DNA of 64,000 nt from NCBI GenBank assembly GCA_910586355.1, contig CAJUHJ010000012.1:1-64000 (forward strand), in the 5' to 3' direction. A model generated the notes under the pieces. That model saw only the letters and a list, made by a program, of their open reading frames with translations. It was not told the DNA's origin and ran no database searches. This document shows positions 63,651-64,000 of the stretch, in pieces. The translations under genes were made by a program, and so were the position numbers. Position 1 is the stretch's first letter. Each line of letters begins with the position of its first letter. The DNA comes from an uncultured Lachnospiraceae bacterium. Its GTDB lineage: Bacteria > Bacillota > Clostridia > Lachnospirales > Lachnospiraceae.

Positions 63651-64000
63651 TTACTCCCGTTTCTTTGTATTAAACTCATTCATAGCCCGGTCTATTTCAC
63701 CATTTACCATATATCCCGCCGCCGTACATGCATCTTTTACAGCAAGATTTACCATCTCTCTTTCTTCTCCCAAAAATCGTCCCAGTACATAATCTGCCAA
63801 ATCCCAGCCGTCGGGTTTTTCTCCAACCCCGACTTTAATTCTGGCAAAATCACTGCTGCCCGTCCTTGCTATAATACTTTTGATTCCATTATGTCCTCCG
63901 GCGCTGCCCTTTCTGCGCACTCTGATACAGCCCGGCATAAGGCTGATGTCGTCAAAAATCACAATAAGCTCTTTTGAAACATCCAGTTTGTAGTAAGACA
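63651..64000 (-). CDS. pth: Peptidyl-tRNA hydrolase (5' part outside window)
   Basis: Cleaves peptidyl-tRNA released from stalled ribosomes. The frame is open to the right edge (116 codons plus stop), so the first 70-80 residues, including the catalytic His, are missing. Visible family motifs are FDDISLMPGCIRVRRKGSAGGHNGIKSI and the C-terminal WDLADYVLGRF. Upstream residues YYKLDVSKELIV continue the frame past the first in-window start-like codon, confirming that it is partial. It precedes mfd directly, the pth-mfd order conserved in Firmicutes. Confidence 0.95.
   Translation of the reverse strand, partial: SYYKLDVSKELIVIFDDISLMPGCIRVRRKGSAGGHNGIKSIIARTGSSDFARIKVGVGEKPDGWDLADYVLGRFLGEEREMVNLAVKDACTAAGYMVNGEIDRAMNEFNTKKRE

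Overview
The window comes from a low-GC, spore-forming Gram-positive anaerobe, most likely a gut Lachnospiraceae or related Clostridia. The evidence is the gene complement (spoIIE, yabP/yabQ, a CotS-family kinase, a YtvI-like protein), strong AGGAGG ribosome sites, several TTG/GTG starts, an S-box riboswitch, and three very large secreted multidomain proteins with sialidase, esterase, LamG, FIVAR, Big_2 and InlB-type repeats, typical of mucus-associated commensals. Almost everything is on the minus strand, so transcription runs right to left. Only the bacitracin-type resistance module (37086-41705) is on the plus strand.

Layout, left to right. 1-6079: N-terminal part (about 2026 residues) of a giant non-enzymatic surface protein whose end lies outside the window. 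6369-6560: tRNA-Leu(UAA) and tRNA-Tyr(GUA) with their own promoter and terminator, neither encoding CCA. 6643-8757: cytoplasmic GH13 alpha-glucosidase/neopullulanase. 8996-16498: the conserved Firmicutes block hup - rqcP(yabO) - yabP - yabQ - divIC - spoIIE - tilS - hpt - ftsH. 16621-23674: proS - cca - CotS-like kinase - PEGA lipoprotein with a poly-Asn tail - phosphohexomutase, probably one operon. 23843-34996: a 3717-residue secreted protein with two SGNH domains and a sialidase-like domain. 35182-36941: YtvI/AI-2E-type membrane protein and RluA-like pseudouridine synthase. 37086-41705: BceRS-like two-component system and BceAB-like ABC transporter. 41716-43885: a second histidine kinase/response regulator pair. 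44010-45487: metK under a SAM-I riboswitch. 45493-52860: a 2455-residue sialidase with an intact GH33 active site. 53020-58149: murA and a heterodimeric ABC exporter. 58248-64000: PrsA/SurA-like foldase, a frameshifted lipoprotein gene, mfd and the 3' part of pth.

How it fits together. The pth-mfd-foldase end and the hup-yabO-yabP-yabQ-divIC-spoIIE-tilS-hpt-ftsH block are parts of one cluster in Bacillus. Here they keep order and strand but are separated by about 42 kb carrying the large glycan-acting proteins, the antibiotic-response module and housekeeping genes. The two secreted proteins look complementary. The 2455-residue protein has every expected sialidase catalytic residue. The 3717-residue protein keeps one plausible SGNH esterase (Ser-Asn-His) next to a dead SGNH copy and a sialidase-like domain that has lost the tyrosine nucleophile and two of the three triad arginines. 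A reasonable inference is that one de-esterifies or binds decorated glycans while the other removes sialic acid.

Regulatory DNA is unusually legible. It includes a spoIIE promoter with a 21-bp spacer and Spo0A-box matches, a SAM-I riboswitch with its antiterminator pairing, a TTACA-N4-TGTAA operator across the stop codon of the sensor kinase, and several bifunctional hairpins. All coordinates, residue numbers and alignments were worked out by eye.
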